Assembly: GCF_000746085.1 (NCBI RefSeq)
Contig: NZ_JQKO01000014.1
Coordinates: 52,174-116,173, forward strand
Direction: 5' to 3'
From: Methylocapsa aurea
Lineage (GTDB): Bacteria > Pseudomonadota > Alphaproteobacteria > Rhizobiales > Beijerinckiaceae
DNA: 64,000 bases
Shown: positions 11,039 to 21,800 of the stretch, piece after piece
Position numbering within the stretch: position 1 is the stretch's first letter
Layout: every line of letters starts with the position of its first letter
Notes under the pieces: model-generated
Told to the model about the DNA's origin: nothing
Seen by the model: only the letters and a program-made list of their open reading frames with translations
The model's database searches: none
Made by a program: the position numbers and the translations under genes

Positions 11039-11926
11039 GTGTCTCCCAATCGCCTGAAGCGAGGACATCCCCTTTTGCTCAGCCAATCCTCGCGTCCGAA
11101 CCATCGCGGCCCAGCAAAGCCCAATATCCCGATTGAGGCGCGTCTTGCCGACGAAGCGCGCTTTTTCAGATCCTGGCTCGACAATCCGATGATCGCGGGA
11201 GCGGTCTCCCCCTCTGGACGCTTTCTGGCGCGAATGATGGCGCGCTATGTCGATCCGCTCGGCGTGGGTCCGATCGTCGAGCTGGGGCCTGGAACGGGGG
11301 CGATCACCGAGGCGCTCCTGGAGCGCGGCGTAGCGCCAGAGCGGCTCGTTCTTGTCGAATTCGATCCCGGATTCTGCAAGCTTCTCAAGCGGCGTTTTCC
11401 TGGAGTGCGCGTCGTTCAGGGCGACGCCTATCATTTGACCTCGACCCTGGCCAATCAGCTCGAGGCGCCGCCCGCCGCCATCGTCTCAAGTCTTCCCCTT
11501 TTGATGAAGCCCGAAATGCAAAGGCTCGCGCTTCTCGCCGACGCCTTCGCTTTCATGGCGCCAGATGCCTGTTTCATTCAATTTACCTATGGTCCGGTCT
11601 CGCCCATGCCGCGCTCTCACGCAGCGGGGCTAGGCTTTAAGACCGAAGCCTCTCCGCCGGTGTGGTTGAACCTGCCGCCTGCGCGGGTCTGGATCTATCG
11701 GCGTCATGGCGACGATGCCGGCGTCCCGCAGCAAAAATCATCGCGGCCAGCGCAAGAGTTTTTTGACAGGGTCAGAGTCGGCGCCGAAAAGATGCAGGTG
11801 AGCTTGAAAAAGGAGATCGAGGGCGCAAGAGCCCGACTTCAGTTCAAGCCGGGACCAACGCAGCCGGCGCGCAATCGGCCGATTCTCGACCATCTTGGCG
11901 CCATTCGTAAATCGCGCCCCCGCTGA
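11039..11926 (+). CDS. pmtA: Phosphatidylethanolamine N-methyltransferase, PmtA type
   Basis: The protein has 295 residues from GTG 11039; the ribosome-binding site is weak and the first 35 residues are not conserved-looking, so the start could be later. The SAM-binding motif is VELGPGTGAITEALLERG, followed by the acidic loop LVLVEFDPGFCKLL. The stretches FRSWLDNPMIAGAVSPSGR, VSSLPLLMKPEMQRLAL, FIQFTYGPVSPMP and NLPPARVWIYRR are characteristic of rhizobial-type PmtA, which methylates PE to phosphatidylcholine at the inner membrane. The C-terminal 65 residues form an extra basic tail. The stop overlaps the pyrF start by one base. It fits the dnaKJ-pmtA order of Hyphomicrobiales. Confidence 0.85.
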   Translation: MSPNRLKRGHPLLLSQSSRPNHRGPAKPNIPIEARLADEARFFRSWLDNPMIAGAVSPSGRFLARMMARYVDPLGVGPIVELGPGTGAITEALLERGVAPERLVLVEFDPGFCKLLKRRFPGVRVVQGDAYHLTSTLANQLEAPPAAIVSSLPLLMKPEMQRLALLADAFAFMAPDACFIQFTYGPVSPMPRSHAAGLGFKTEASPPVWLNLPPARVWIYRRHGDDAGVPQQKSSRPAQEFFDRVRVGAEKMQVSLKKEIEGARARLQFKPGPTQPARNRPILDHLGAIRKSRPR

Positions 11927-12636
11927 TGAGCGAGGCCGACTCAGCGGCCCGGGGAAAGCTCATCGTAGCGCTGGATTTCGCAAGCCAGCGCGAGGCGGAG
12001 GCAATGGTGCGCTCGCTCGGCGAGAGCGTCTCATTTTACAAGATCGGCATGGAGCTGGCGTATGGCGGCGGGCTGCCTTTTGCGCAAGACCTGATCAAGG
12101 AGGGCAAGCAGGTCTTCCTCGATCTCAAGCTGCATGACATTCCCAACACCGTAACGCGGGCTTGCGCAAGGATCGCGCAGCTCGGGGCAAGTTTTCTCAC
12201 GATCCATGCCTATCCGCAGACCATGGCGGCGGCGAAATTGGGGGTCGCAGGCTCGTCGCTCCGCCTTCTCGGCGTGACCGTCATGACGTCCTACGATGAT
12301 CAAGATCTTCGAGACGCCGGATATGCCTTTGGCGTCAAGGACCTGGTCGCCCGCAGGGCGGCGCAGGCGCGCCAGGCCGGCATTCACGGCCTCATTCTTT
12401 CCGCCGAGGAGACCGGCGCGATGCGCGCGGCGCTTGGCCCCGAGATGATTTTGGTGACGCCTGGCATCCGCCCGACTGGCGCTGAGGCGGCCGACCAGAA
12501 GCGAACGATGACGCCCGCCGCGGCGATCGCCGCCGGAGCAAATCATCTCGTCGTTGGCCGCCCAATCACAGAAGCGCAAAACCCGCGCGCGGCCGCCGAA
12601 GCGATCTTGGCGGAGATCGCCTCGGCCAGTCCCTAA
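11926..12636 (+). CDS. pyrF: Orotidine 5'-phosphate decarboxylase
   Basis: The protein has 236 residues, starting within the pmtA stop (TGATG). The active-site motif DLKLHDIPNTV with its Asp-Lys-Asp charge network is intact, and the phosphate-binding end reads ILVTPGIRPTGAEAADQKR followed by NHLVVGRPITEAQNP. It performs the last step of UMP synthesis. pyrE, the preceding pathway enzyme, is encoded separately at 23.4-24.1 kb in this window. Confidence 0.97.
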   Translation: MSEADSAARGKLIVALDFASQREAEAMVRSLGESVSFYKIGMELAYGGGLPFAQDLIKEGKQVFLDLKLHDIPNTVTRACARIAQLGASFLTIHAYPQTMAAAKLGVAGSSLRLLGVTVMTSYDDQDLRDAGYAFGVKDLVARRAAQARQAGIHGLILSAEETGAMRAALGPEMILVTPGIRPTGAEAADQKRTMTPAAAIAAGANHLVVGRPITEAQNPRAAAEAILAEIASASP

Positions 12637-12910
12637 GGCGGGAAGCGCCAAAAGTGAAAACGAGACGGGAAGCGCCAAACGCGAAACGCCGGGCGTACCT
12701 CCGGCCCGGCGCGCGACCCAGAGCACCTCTTTCGAGCAGCCCTGAGCTAAACCGAGAATAGAAGGAGCGCGTGACGCGGGAATGACGCGGGCGAGACCCG
12801 GCTCCAATCTATGGCGCGAAAAAAAGGGGGCGGCGCTTTCGGGAGCTTTTTTTCAAAGTGGTTGAAGACTATAGACGGAGTGGCGCGGCGCGGCCCTTTG
12901 GAGATCAATC

Positions 12911-13723
12911 ATGAGCGAAATGCGCCTTGTCGTCGCTGGAGCCGCCGGCCGGATGGGCCGCGCGCTCGTCCAGGTCATTCATGAAACCCCCGGCGCCGCT
13001 CTCGTCGGCGCGATCGAGCAGCCGGATTCGATCGCCCTCGGCCAGGATGCGGGGCTGCTCGCCGGCTGCGGTCAAACTGGAGTTGAAATCAGCGGCGACG
13101 CCCTCAGCGCAATCGTCGGCGCCGACGGCATCCTCGATTTCACGTCGCCGGCGGTGAGCGCCGAACTTTCGGCCTTGGCGGCGCAGGCGCGAATCGTTCA
13201 CGTTATCGGCACGACGGGTTTGGGCGCCGAAGACCTCGCGCGGATCGAGGCTGCGGCGCGCCATGCGGTCATCGTCCGGTCCGGCAATATGAGCCTTGGC
13301 GTCAATCTGCTCGCCGCCCTTGTGCAAAAGGTCGCCCGCACGCTCGGCCCTGAGTATGACGTCGAAATCCTGGAAATGCATCATCGGATGAAGGTCGATG
13401 CGCCATCGGGCACCGCGCTCCTTCTCGGAGAGGCTGCGGCGAAAGGGCGCAGCATTGATCTCGATGCGCATTCGGTTCGTGCGCGAGATGGCCACACCGG
13501 CGCGCGTCGACCTGGCGATATCGGCTTTGCCACTCTGAGAGGGGGAACTGTCGTCGGAGAACATAAAGTGATCTTCGCCGGGCCGGGGGAGCGCGTCGAG
13601 CTCGCTCACGCGGCCGAGGACCGCAGCATTTTCGCGCGCGGCGCGCTGCGCGCCGCCCTTTGGGGCAAGGATCGCAAGCCGGGCCTTTATTCGATGGCGG
13701 ATGTGCTTGGGCTCGGAGACTAA
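12911..13723 (+). CDS. dapB: 4-hydroxy-tetrahydrodipicolinate reductase
   Basis: The protein has 270 residues, starting at ATG 12911. The nucleotide-binding motif [13 protein letters not shown] opens the protein, and the catalytic signature appears as [19 protein letters not shown], with the HH pair and the lysine of DapB. It reduces the product of DapA to tetrahydrodipicolinate in lysine and diaminopimelate synthesis in the cytoplasm. Length is normal. It sits at the end of the conserved dnaKJ-pmtA-pyrF-dapB run; the gpmA often found next in rhizobia is absent here. Confidence 0.97.
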   Translation: MSEMRLVVAGAAGRMGRALVQVIHETPGAALVGAIEQPDSIALGQDAGLLAGCGQTGVEISGDALSAIVGADGILDFTSPAVSAELSALAAQARIVHVIGTTGLGAEDLARIEAAARHAVIVRSGNMSLGVNLLAALVQKVARTLGPEYDVEILEMHHRMKVDAPSGTALLLGEAAAKGRSIDLDAHSVRARDGHTGARRPGDIGFATLRGGTVVGEHKVIFAGPGERVELAHAAEDRSIFARGALRAALWGKDRKPGLYSMADVLGLGD

Positions 13724-13803
13724 TCGGCCGGCTTGTAGGAGCGATTTAAGGGATGGCCCTTCGGCGCCATGCGGCATTGATCAGCAAATATATCCTGCGA
13801 ACA

Positions 13804-13833
13804 GGCCGCGCTCTCCTTGCGGGGAGCGCGGCC
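13804..13833. terminator. Strong hairpin after dapB
   Basis: A 13-bp stem with one mismatch (13804-13816 with 13821-13833, GGCCGCGCTCTCC) and a TTGC loop is followed by CTTTG. It lies between the convergent dapB and a small minus-strand gene, the expected place for a bidirectional terminator. Confidence 0.5.
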
Positions 13834-13888
13834 CTTTGCACGAGCTTCCCGGGGGCCAAGGGGAAGTTCGTGTGACGATATGACGACA

Positions 13889-14128
13889 TTAGCTGAGAAT
13901 ATCCAGTAAAGTTTCCGCGAAATGAACGTTGCTCGTCTTGACTGACGAAAAATGCGTTGGCGCCATAGGCTGGTCGAGACGTCCGAGCAGGCCGAGCGCG
14001 CCGACCGCAAGCCCCAGAACCAAAATGAGCGCGACGGAGACCCGAAATTGGCGCCGGGCAGATTGGGCGTCGTAGCTGCGGACGAAGCCGGCATCCGGCT
14101 CGGGGTCAAAATGATCTGCGATCGACAT
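13889..14128 (-). CDS. Small single-pass membrane protein, unknown
   Basis: The protein has 79 residues, starting at an ATG with GGAG nine bases upstream. An acidic N terminus and a basic segment (SYDAQSARRQFRVS) precede one hydrophobic helix (about residues 31-49, VALILVLGLAVGALGLLG), with the C terminus probably periplasmic. Small proteins of this plan are common in the group and I cannot assign a role. It is convergent with dapB. Confidence 0.45.
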   Translation of the reverse strand: MSIADHFDPEPDAGFVRSYDAQSARRQFRVSVALILVLGLAVGALGLLGRLDQPMAPTHFSSVKTSNVHFAETLLDILS

Positions 14129-15699
<1,571 letters not shown>

Positions 15700-15718
15700 G
15701 TCCAAGGCTCAAAGCACT

Positions 15719-15752
15719 CAAAGGCCCGGGCGGCGAGCGCTCCGGACCTTTG
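15719..15752. terminator. Hairpin between aatA and the outer-membrane protein gene
   Basis: CAAAGG (15719-15724) pairs with CCTTTG (15747-15752) and encloses further pairing of CCGG and GCG. It is placed between convergent genes, so it probably ends transcription on both strands. Confidence 0.5.
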
Positions 15753-15769
15753 GCTAGACCGATTTCAGC

Positions 15770-17737
15770 TTAATATTTGGCGACGACGGTCGGAGCTGCG
15801 CCGAATCCGGTGAAGCGATAATTCAGCCCGATGGATGCGATAAAGCCGGTCCTGCTGATGTCAACTCCAACCGGGCTGTCCAGCGGTCCGAACGTATAGT
15901 GAGCTTTGCCAAGATTAAAGTAACTGGTCTCCGCTCTGACCGACCAGTTTTCCGTCAAGCCGAATTCCGTGCCGGCGCCAACGGTCCAGCCCAACGCGGT
16001 ATTGCTTGTGCCTTGAGCCGGACAACCGGGGTTCAAGAGGAGTCCATTGATAAGGAGCTGGGAATCGGTGTTGCATCGGCCCTGAGCAGCGACCTTTCCA
16101 ATCGCCAAACCGCCTTTTCCGTACCACAGGACCCTGTCCCAATAGGCGAAGCCGACGCGACCGGTCACCGTGGACAGAAAATTCACATCAATCTCGCAGC
16201 TGAAACCGAACCCGTTCGGACAGGCGCGCGCGCCATGCGCATTCGACCAGCCGGCGTCGCCTTCGATGCCGACAACCCACTGGCCCATTTGATAATTATA
16301 TCCGATTTGGCCGCCAGGGAGCATGCCCCCGAAGCGGGGATAGGCCTTCGTGCCGACGCTTAGGAAGGTCCATTGCGTATAGCCCCAGTCGACTCCCAGA
16401 GAAGGGCCGAGATAAAAGCCGCTCCAATCATACCCAACAGGAACCGCCGGACCACCATAGCTGCTGCGTGCGCTGAGCACGGGATTGGGGGAGGTTAATT
16501 GATAGCGTAGACCGGCGTTCATGTTCCAGCCGTCGACTTTCGGCCCCGTCCGATAATCGCCCCGAATATAAGCGAGCCATCCGGTATTCGGGACAAGGGC
16601 TACGACGCCGAGGCCAAATTGGCCATAGGTCCCAATATTGGTGGTGGAAAGCTTCCCGCTGATTTCGGGAAACGAAATATTCAGAGCCGCGAAACTCGTG
16701 TTGACCGTCGAGGTTTGATTGCCGACGAATTCGTGAAAGCCGCTGATCGTGGCGAAGGGCTGAAGGACGACGCCGCCAGCGTTGAAGCTTGTTCCCGCCC
16801 TGACGCTGACGCGCCCCAGCGTGCTGTAGATATCGCTGATCTCGACCGTGCTGGGCGGCGCCAATCCCGGGCTCGACAAAGCAAGCGTGCCAAACATTTG
16901 GAACGGGTCGACGGTGACCTTTGACCAGAGGACGCCGGCGGAGGGTTCGATAAACCAATTGTCCGGCAAGGCGTGATTGTAGCCGATATTGGCCCCGATC
17001 GAAAAACCGCGCGCGTCCAGGTTCTGGCGGAACACGCCGGCTTGAGGGTCCGAAAGCTGGTTTTGAAAATAGCTCCACCGAGCCTGCCCGTCGATGAAGA
17101 GGCCGCCCTTGGTGACTGCGCCATAGATGCCCACGAAGGGAATCTGCAAACGGTCGCTGAAGCCTCCGCCGGACGCGTAATCATTCGCGGCGGCGCCCAG
17201 GTAGCCGAGCGTAGAGCCGCCGTGTAGGTTCCACCCGTCGATGTTCAATCGGGCGACATCGGCGCCGATTTGAGCGCCGGCGTAATCTAGTTTCGTCTTT
17301 GTGTTGCAGGTTATGTTGCCGGAGAGCGGGGCTCCGCCAATTGCGTAGGTCGATGTCGAGGTGCTTTTGAAGGTGGATTCGCCGCCGATGGCTCGAGCCC
17401 ACACGCCGCCGCCCAATTGGTTCGGCTCCGGATTGGGCGGGCTGCCGATAAATGCCGTGGACTGGGTCAAGAACGCGCTATTCGCGGCGTCGATGGCGGA
17501 AACCAGAGCGTTAATCGATCCTCCAGAGGCAAAGGGAACAAAATTGAACCCCTGGCGCCCGATGAAGGCGGCTTGGCCGGTCGCGAGGCAATCAGATTGC
17601 GCGTTGGCGGGGGTTGATAGCGTGGCGAGAAGTCCGATGCCGCCTACGATCGCGCCGATGCAGGCGGCTGGCGCCGATGGTCTGGATCCAGGGTCGGTTG
17701 TTGGAGCCTGCCCGCCTTCGAGAAATTGTTTAAGCAT
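15770..17737 (-). CDS. Outer-membrane protein with two beta-barrel domains in one chain
   Basis: The protein has 655 residues from ATG 17737 (GGGAG seven bases upstream; the frame runs 20 codons further up). A long export signal ends near residue 47 (STPANAQ). Residues about 90-420 resemble the autotransporter/porin barrel type, with repeated amphipathic strands and GVWARAIGGEST at the start. A second barrel of the Omp25/opacity type follows from about residue 440, opening with DWSGFYLGPSLGVDWGY and ending in the terminal GLNYRFTGFG. Rhizobial Omp25-type proteins normally consist of the second part alone (about 220 residues). A terminal aromatic residue, usual for outer-membrane insertion, is present (VVAKY). 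Confidence 0.8.
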   Translation of the reverse strand: MLKQFLEGGQAPTTDPGSRPSAPAACIGAIVGGIGLLATLSTPANAQSDCLATGQAAFIGRQGFNFVPFASGGSINALVSAIDAANSAFLTQSTAFIGSPPNPEPNQLGGGVWARAIGGESTFKSTSTSTYAIGGAPLSGNITCNTKTKLDYAGAQIGADVARLNIDGWNLHGGSTLGYLGAAANDYASGGGFSDRLQIPFVGIYGAVTKGGLFIDGQARWSYFQNQLSDPQAGVFRQNLDARGFSIGANIGYNHALPDNWFIEPSAGVLWSKVTVDPFQMFGTLALSSPGLAPPSTVEISDIYSTLGRVSVRAGTSFNAGGVVLQPFATISGFHEFVGNQTSTVNTSFAALNISFPEISGKLSTTNIGTYGQFGLGVVALVPNTGWLAYIRGDYRTGPKVDGWNMNAGLRYQLTSPNPVLSARSSYGGPAVPVGYDWSGFYLGPSLGVDWGYTQWTFLSVGTKAYPRFGGMLPGGQIGYNYQMGQWVVGIEGDAGWSNAHGARACPNGFGFSCEIDVNFLSTVTGRVGFAYWDRVLWYGKGGLAIGKVAAQGRCNTDSQLLINGLLLNPGCPAQGTSNTALGWTVGAGTEFGLTENWSVRAETSYFNLGKAHYTFGPLDSPVGVDISRTGFIASIGLNYRFTGFGAAPTVVAKY

Positions 17738-18034
17738 TTTATCGCTCCCGAAATGACGAATTCGGAAATTCCATGCCCGCGAACGAAAGGGCGGCAAAAG
17801 TTAAAGAGTGATCTTGCGCCCATCCGTCCACGTTGGCGCGGACTCGAAAAACGCTCGATTTTGACAGCTTAGCAAAGCGCAGCCATAAAAACTGTGTCTC
17901 TACGGCCACGGCGACGCGAAGAGTGAGCCGAAACGCGCGCGGCGGAGGACAATCGTCAGTTGTCAGGCCGGGCCAAGTCTGTTGTCGTGCGGCTTGTTCA
18001 AATCCGTTGCAAACCCCGGCGTTTTGGAGCGCAA

Positions 18035-18436
18035 ATGTTCAGGGATGATACTGGCGGTCGCGGACGCGGGCCTTCCCGCAATGTCTTGGGGCAACCTCTG
18101 GCGAGTTGTTCAACCGATCCGATCACGGGGTTCAACCGCAGCGGCTGCTGCGATGCCGCCGCGGAGGATGTCGGCAGCCACACCGTCTGCATCGTCGCAA
18201 CCGAGGCGTTCTTGGCTTTTTCCAAGGCTGCCGGCAATGATCTGTCGACGCCGGTCCCGGATTACGGCTTCCCCGGCCTCAAACCGGGCGATCGCTGGTG
18301 TCTTTGCGCGCCGCGCTGGCAGCAGGCTTTCGAAGCCGGAATGACGCCGCGCGTCGTCCTTCAGGCGACCCATGAAGGCGCGCTCGATTATTGCGCCCTC
18401 GCCGATCTCAAGCGCTACGCGATTGATTTGTCCTGA
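18035..18436 (+). CDS. DUF2237 family protein
   Basis: The protein has 133 residues from ATG 18035, with GGAG five bases upstream; the open frame begins earlier at 17960 but the upstream part is not conserved-looking. The family signature is nearly complete: NVLGQPLASCSTDPITGFNR, CC, SHTVCIVATEAFLAFSK, GNDLSTPVPDYGFPGLKPGD and RWCLCAPRWQQAFEAG. DUF2237 (COG3651) proteins are small cytoplasmic proteins rich in conserved cysteines, of unknown function. The gene stands alone between the divergent outer-membrane protein gene and the lipid module. Confidence 0.85.
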   Translation: MFRDDTGGRGRGPSRNVLGQPLASCSTDPITGFNRSGCCDAAAEDVGSHTVCIVATEAFLAFSKAAGNDLSTPVPDYGFPGLKPGDRWCLCAPRWQQAFEAGMTPRVVLQATHEGALDYCALADLKRYAIDLS

Positions 18437-18942
18437 CCGCAGCGCCGTTTTTCGCGCTCCGGCGCGCCGGGCTTGCGGCGTCATTTCCGTAAGTAGAGCG
18501 GCGTCGGCGATTGCTTCCCGCGCCTCGAGTTTGGCGGATTCGTTGATCGGACGAAATCGCCGCCCTTGCCGGTTGCGCGGCGGCTTGTCTATGGCGGGAC
18601 CGCAAGCGTAACAGGGACGGCATAGATTTGATTCGTTTTCGCCCCCTGGCGCGCATGCCGGAGCAGTCGATGCTCTTGTGGCGCTGGCGCCGATAGGGCT
18701 TTGTTACGTTTTGTAACCGGAATTGACTATATCTGGTAAGTATTTGAACTTAAAATATTTATGTCATTCTGAGGTTGCCTGTGCGCCGGCGCGCTGGGCA
18801 TTGGTCGAAGATCACCTTTTGCTCCCCTCCACTCATGATGCTATGCGTCGATTTGCTATCCGGGGATCAGTTCGATCCATTGTTGTCGAGACGCCGCAAT
18901 TTGCGGGGCGTTTTTTGAACTCGATTTGGACTTCCGAATTTC
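18437..18942. other. Spacer upstream of the lipid module
   Basis: No gene is supported in these 506 bases. An AT-rich tract around 18716-18770, unusual for this DNA, is the likely promoter region of the downstream alpha-oxoamine synthase gene. No clear -35/-10 pair or operator could be chosen. Confidence 0.35.
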
Positions 18943-20169
18943 GTGTCTAAGATCAACAGCCTCTCCGACTATGCAACGAAGCGCTTCCGGCTCGCCGGCA
19001 AGGCCTATCTGGCGGAAGGGGATCCATTCTTCGCGCCGACCGATAGCTTGCGCCAAGAGGCCGCGGCGAAAGGCCAGCATTTCGTCAGTTTCGCCAATTA
19101 CGACTATCTGGGGTTGGCGTCCCATCCAATGGTCAAGACGGCGGCGTCGGCTGCGCTGGAAACTTTTGGCGTCGGCGCTCTGGCCTCTCGCCTCGTTGGC
19201 GGCGAACGATCCTCGCATCGCCATTTGGAAACAGGGCTCGCCAAATTTCTGGGGGTGGAAGCGGCCCTGACTCTGGTCAGCGGCTATCTCGCCAACGTGA
19301 CGACCATTTCGCATGTCTTGGGGTCGCGCGACGCGCTGTTCATCGACGAATTGTCGCATAATAGCATCGTCAGCGGCGCCAAGAGCGCCGTCGCCGAGAC
19401 CATTGTATTCCGCCATAATGATCTCGATCACCTCGATTTCCTTTTGCGTGAACGGCGCGACAATTTTCGCAACGTTCTCGTCGTGGCCGAGGGCCTGTAC
19501 AGCATGGACGGCGATATCGCCGACCTTGCGCGGCTGGTGGAGGTCAAGGAGCGGCGCAAGGCTTGGCTATTGCTCGATGAAGCGCATTCGATTGGCGTGC
19601 TCGGCACCGATGGACGCGGACTTTGCGAGCATGTCGGCGTAGACCCACAGCAGATCGATCTCATCATTGGAACTTTATCGAAAACCCTCGCCTCCTGCGG
19701 AGGCTTCGTCTGCGCCAAGGCTCCGGTGATCGAGTGGCTGCGTTATACGCTGCCGGGTTTCGTCTATAGCGTCGGTCTGTCGCCCGTCATTTCGGCGGCG
19801 GCGGAGACCGCTTTGCAATTGATGCAGCAAGAGACCTGGCGCATCGATCGCCTGCGTGAGAACGCCGAACTGTTCGTGGAGCTCGCGCATGAAGCTGGGC
19901 TCGACACCGGGCCGGCCATCGGGCGCGGCGTCGTCCCGATCCTCTTCTCCGATAGTCTCGAAACCTTGGCCGCCTCCCGCCATTTGATGGCGCACGGGGT
20001 TTATGTGCCGCCAATCATCCAGATCGGCGTTCCGAAGGACCAGCCGCGGCTGCGTTTCTTCCTCTCGGCTCTGCATACGGAGGCGGAAATCCGGAGCGTT
20101 ATCGATCTTTTGGCCAAGCGGAAAAGCATTTCAATGGCGCCAGCCCATGCGCTCAGCGCGGCGACCTGA
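18943..20169 (+). CDS. Alpha-oxoamine synthase, serine palmitoyltransferase-like
   Basis: The protein has 408 residues from GTG 18943; no good ribosome-binding site is visible, but the frame and domain start agree. It is a fold-type I PLP enzyme: FANYDYLGLASHP opens the alpha-oxoamine synthase domain, LLDEAHSIGVLG holds the PLP-aspartate and GTLSKTLASCGGF the Schiff-base lysine (K247). Members condense an amino acid with an acyl-CoA or acyl-ACP (BioF, KBL, HemA, SPT). Several stretches follow bacterial SPT (FRHNDLDHLDFLL, EGLYSMDGDIADL). The downstream acyltransferase and sphingolipid-type desaturase favour the SPT role (serine plus fatty acyl thioester to 3-ketosphinganine) over biotin synthesis. 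No acyl carrier protein gene lies nearby. Confidence 0.8.
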   Translation: MSKINSLSDYATKRFRLAGKAYLAEGDPFFAPTDSLRQEAAAKGQHFVSFANYDYLGLASHPMVKTAASAALETFGVGALASRLVGGERSSHRHLETGLAKFLGVEAALTLVSGYLANVTTISHVLGSRDALFIDELSHNSIVSGAKSAVAETIVFRHNDLDHLDFLLRERRDNFRNVLVVAEGLYSMDGDIADLARLVEVKERRKAWLLLDEAHSIGVLGTDGRGLCEHVGVDPQQIDLIIGTLSKTLASCGGFVCAKAPVIEWLRYTLPGFVYSVGLSPVISAAAETALQLMQQETWRIDRLRENAELFVELAHEAGLDTGPAIGRGVVPILFSDSLETLAASRHLMAHGVYVPPIIQIGVPKDQPRLRFFLSALHTEAEIRSVIDLLAKRKSISMAPAHALSAAT

Positions 20170-20418
20170 CCATTCAGAAAGACCTTGGCATTCGGTCGCG
20201 CCATGGCGCGTCCCCCCGGCCGGCGGCCTTCTGGGGGTTCAGGGCAGGGTTAGGGAGCAAATCCGCGCAATCCATACCAGAGCATTGGAAGCAGATCTTT
20301 GCATTGGCGCGCGATCCGCGAACGGCGCCAGCGTTTAGGGCGAAACCGATGCGGATTATAGGCCTGCGTTCTCAAAGAAAACGGCGTTTGCTTCGCTACG
20401 ACGCTCGAGAGGAAGGCT

Positions 20419-21567
20419 ATGGCCAAAGAGACCATCGAGATTATTCCTGCGGACGGGCTTCGAAATTTTCTCGCTTTCTGCCGGCTACCCCGCGTTCTTT
20501 ATAAGGGTCAGCAGGGATTCGCGCCGCCTCTTGACGCCGAGCGCTGGACATTGCACGCAGCGCGGCTCAATCCGCATTTCAAGCTTGTCGAGTCGCAGGC
20601 ATGGCTCGCCCGCAAGGATGGCGCGCTCGTTGGCCGGATTTACGCGCAAGTCTACAAGGAGGCCCATGCGCCGGTCGGGGCCTCGCGGGCGCAGTTCGGC
20701 TGTCTGGACGCGATCGACGATGACGCCGTTATCGGGGCCCTGACGGAGGCGGCCGAAAGCTGGCTGCGCCAACGCGGCGCGGACCGCGTGAATGGGCCCT
20801 TTTCACCATCGGTCAACAGCGAGGCGGGCCTGCTCGTGCAAGGCTACGACGCTGCGCCAATGGTCTTCATGCCTTGGAATCCGCCTTATCTCGCGGCTGC
20901 GCTGGAGCGGCGCGGCTACAAAAAGGCGCATGATCTGATTTCTTATCGTTACGAGGTGACCGACAAAGATCGGTTGGCGAAGCCGGGCATTTTGGCGCGG
21001 CCGGAATGGCGCGACAGACTGAAGATCAGAACTCTGAATCTCAAGAATCTCAAAAATGAGGCGGCGATCATCGTCGAGATATTCAACGACGCCTGGAGCG
21101 AAAACTGGGGCTTCGTTCCTTTCACCCTTAAGGAGTTCCTGTCCTCCGCCGATGGACTGAAGCTCGTCATGCCCGTCGAAGGCGGATTCATGGTCGAACT
21201 CGATGGCGTCGCGCAAGCTTTCGGCATCATCTTGCCAAACTTGCACGAGATCACCGCCGATCTCGACGGCCGGCTATTTCCGCTCGGTCTGCCGCGCTTG
21301 ATCTCGCGAATCAGGACTCACGCGTTCAAGTCGGGACGGCTCGCCCTTTTTGGGGTCCGCCGCGCCTTGCATCGAAAAGCCGCGGGCGGCGCGGTCATTT
21401 TAGCCTTTATCGAGGAATGCCGGCGGCGTAGCGGAACAAGTCCGCTCGAGCACGTCGAATTCGGCTGGGTTTTGGAGGATAATATCGGCATGCGCCGGCC
21501 GATCGAACTTGCCGGCGGGCGCATCGACAAGATTCATCGCATCTATGAGAAATCCCTCGCGCCGTGA
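20419..21567 (+). CDS. GNAT-fold acyltransferase, YghO/bacterial ceramide synthase-like
   Basis: The protein has 382 residues, starting at ATG 20419 with GAGGAAGG just upstream. The N-terminal region reads FCRLPRVLYKGQQGFAPPLDAERWTLHAARLNPHF-like, followed by WLARKDGALVGRIYAQV and NGPFSPSVNSEAGLLVQGYD. These are hallmarks of the long YghO-type proteins with an acyl-CoA N-acyltransferase fold. In Caulobacter a protein of this superfamily (bCerS) was reported to acylate 3-ketosphinganine. That, and the position between an SPT-like enzyme and a sphingolipid-type desaturase, supports a ceramide-forming acyltransferase. Direct proof of substrate is lacking. Confidence 0.7.
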   Translation: MAKETIEIIPADGLRNFLAFCRLPRVLYKGQQGFAPPLDAERWTLHAARLNPHFKLVESQAWLARKDGALVGRIYAQVYKEAHAPVGASRAQFGCLDAIDDDAVIGALTEAAESWLRQRGADRVNGPFSPSVNSEAGLLVQGYDAAPMVFMPWNPPYLAAALERRGYKKAHDLISYRYEVTDKDRLAKPGILARPEWRDRLKIRTLNLKNLKNEAAIIVEIFNDAWSENWGFVPFTLKEFLSSADGLKLVMPVEGGFMVELDGVAQAFGIILPNLHEITADLDGRLFPLGLPRLISRIRTHAFKSGRLALFGVRRALHRKAAGGAVILAFIEECRRRSGTSPLEHVEFGWVLEDNIGMRRPIELAGGRIDKIHRIYEKSLAP

Positions 21568-21625
21568 GCCCTTTCGGCGACGGGGAGGACGATAAGACAT
21601 AATGGGCATTTCAGGCGGAGCCGGC

Positions 21626-21741
21626 TAGAGCGCTTTCCGATCGAAGGGAGTCAGTCGATCGATCAGAAATCGCTCCAGTGTTAAAGAGTCTAGAGCATAT
21701 TCCGAACAGATTGAACCAATCTGTTCGGAATATGCTCTAGA
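21626..21741. repeat. Dispersed palindromic repeat family A, full copy
   Basis: The copy begins AGAGCGCTTTCCGATCGAA and ends with a perfect 25-bp hairpin (21689-21713 with 21717-21741, loop AAC) containing GAGCATATTCCGAACAG. The reverse complement of 58175-58300 matches it along nearly its whole length. It lies 60 bases upstream of the desaturase gene, so a read-through transcript would carry the hairpin. No coding capacity. Confidence 0.85.
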
Positions 21742-21800
21742 CGGCGGCGAGCGGGACCACGACAGATCGAACCGAACGAAATGAGAAGGAAGATCGGCGC

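Noticed and set aside
18943..20169. Assignment of the PLP enzyme to biotin synthesis (BioF)
   Set aside because: No other bio gene is nearby, and the acyltransferase and sphingolipid-type desaturase downstream favour an SPT-like role; BioF is still possible and is kept as the alternative.
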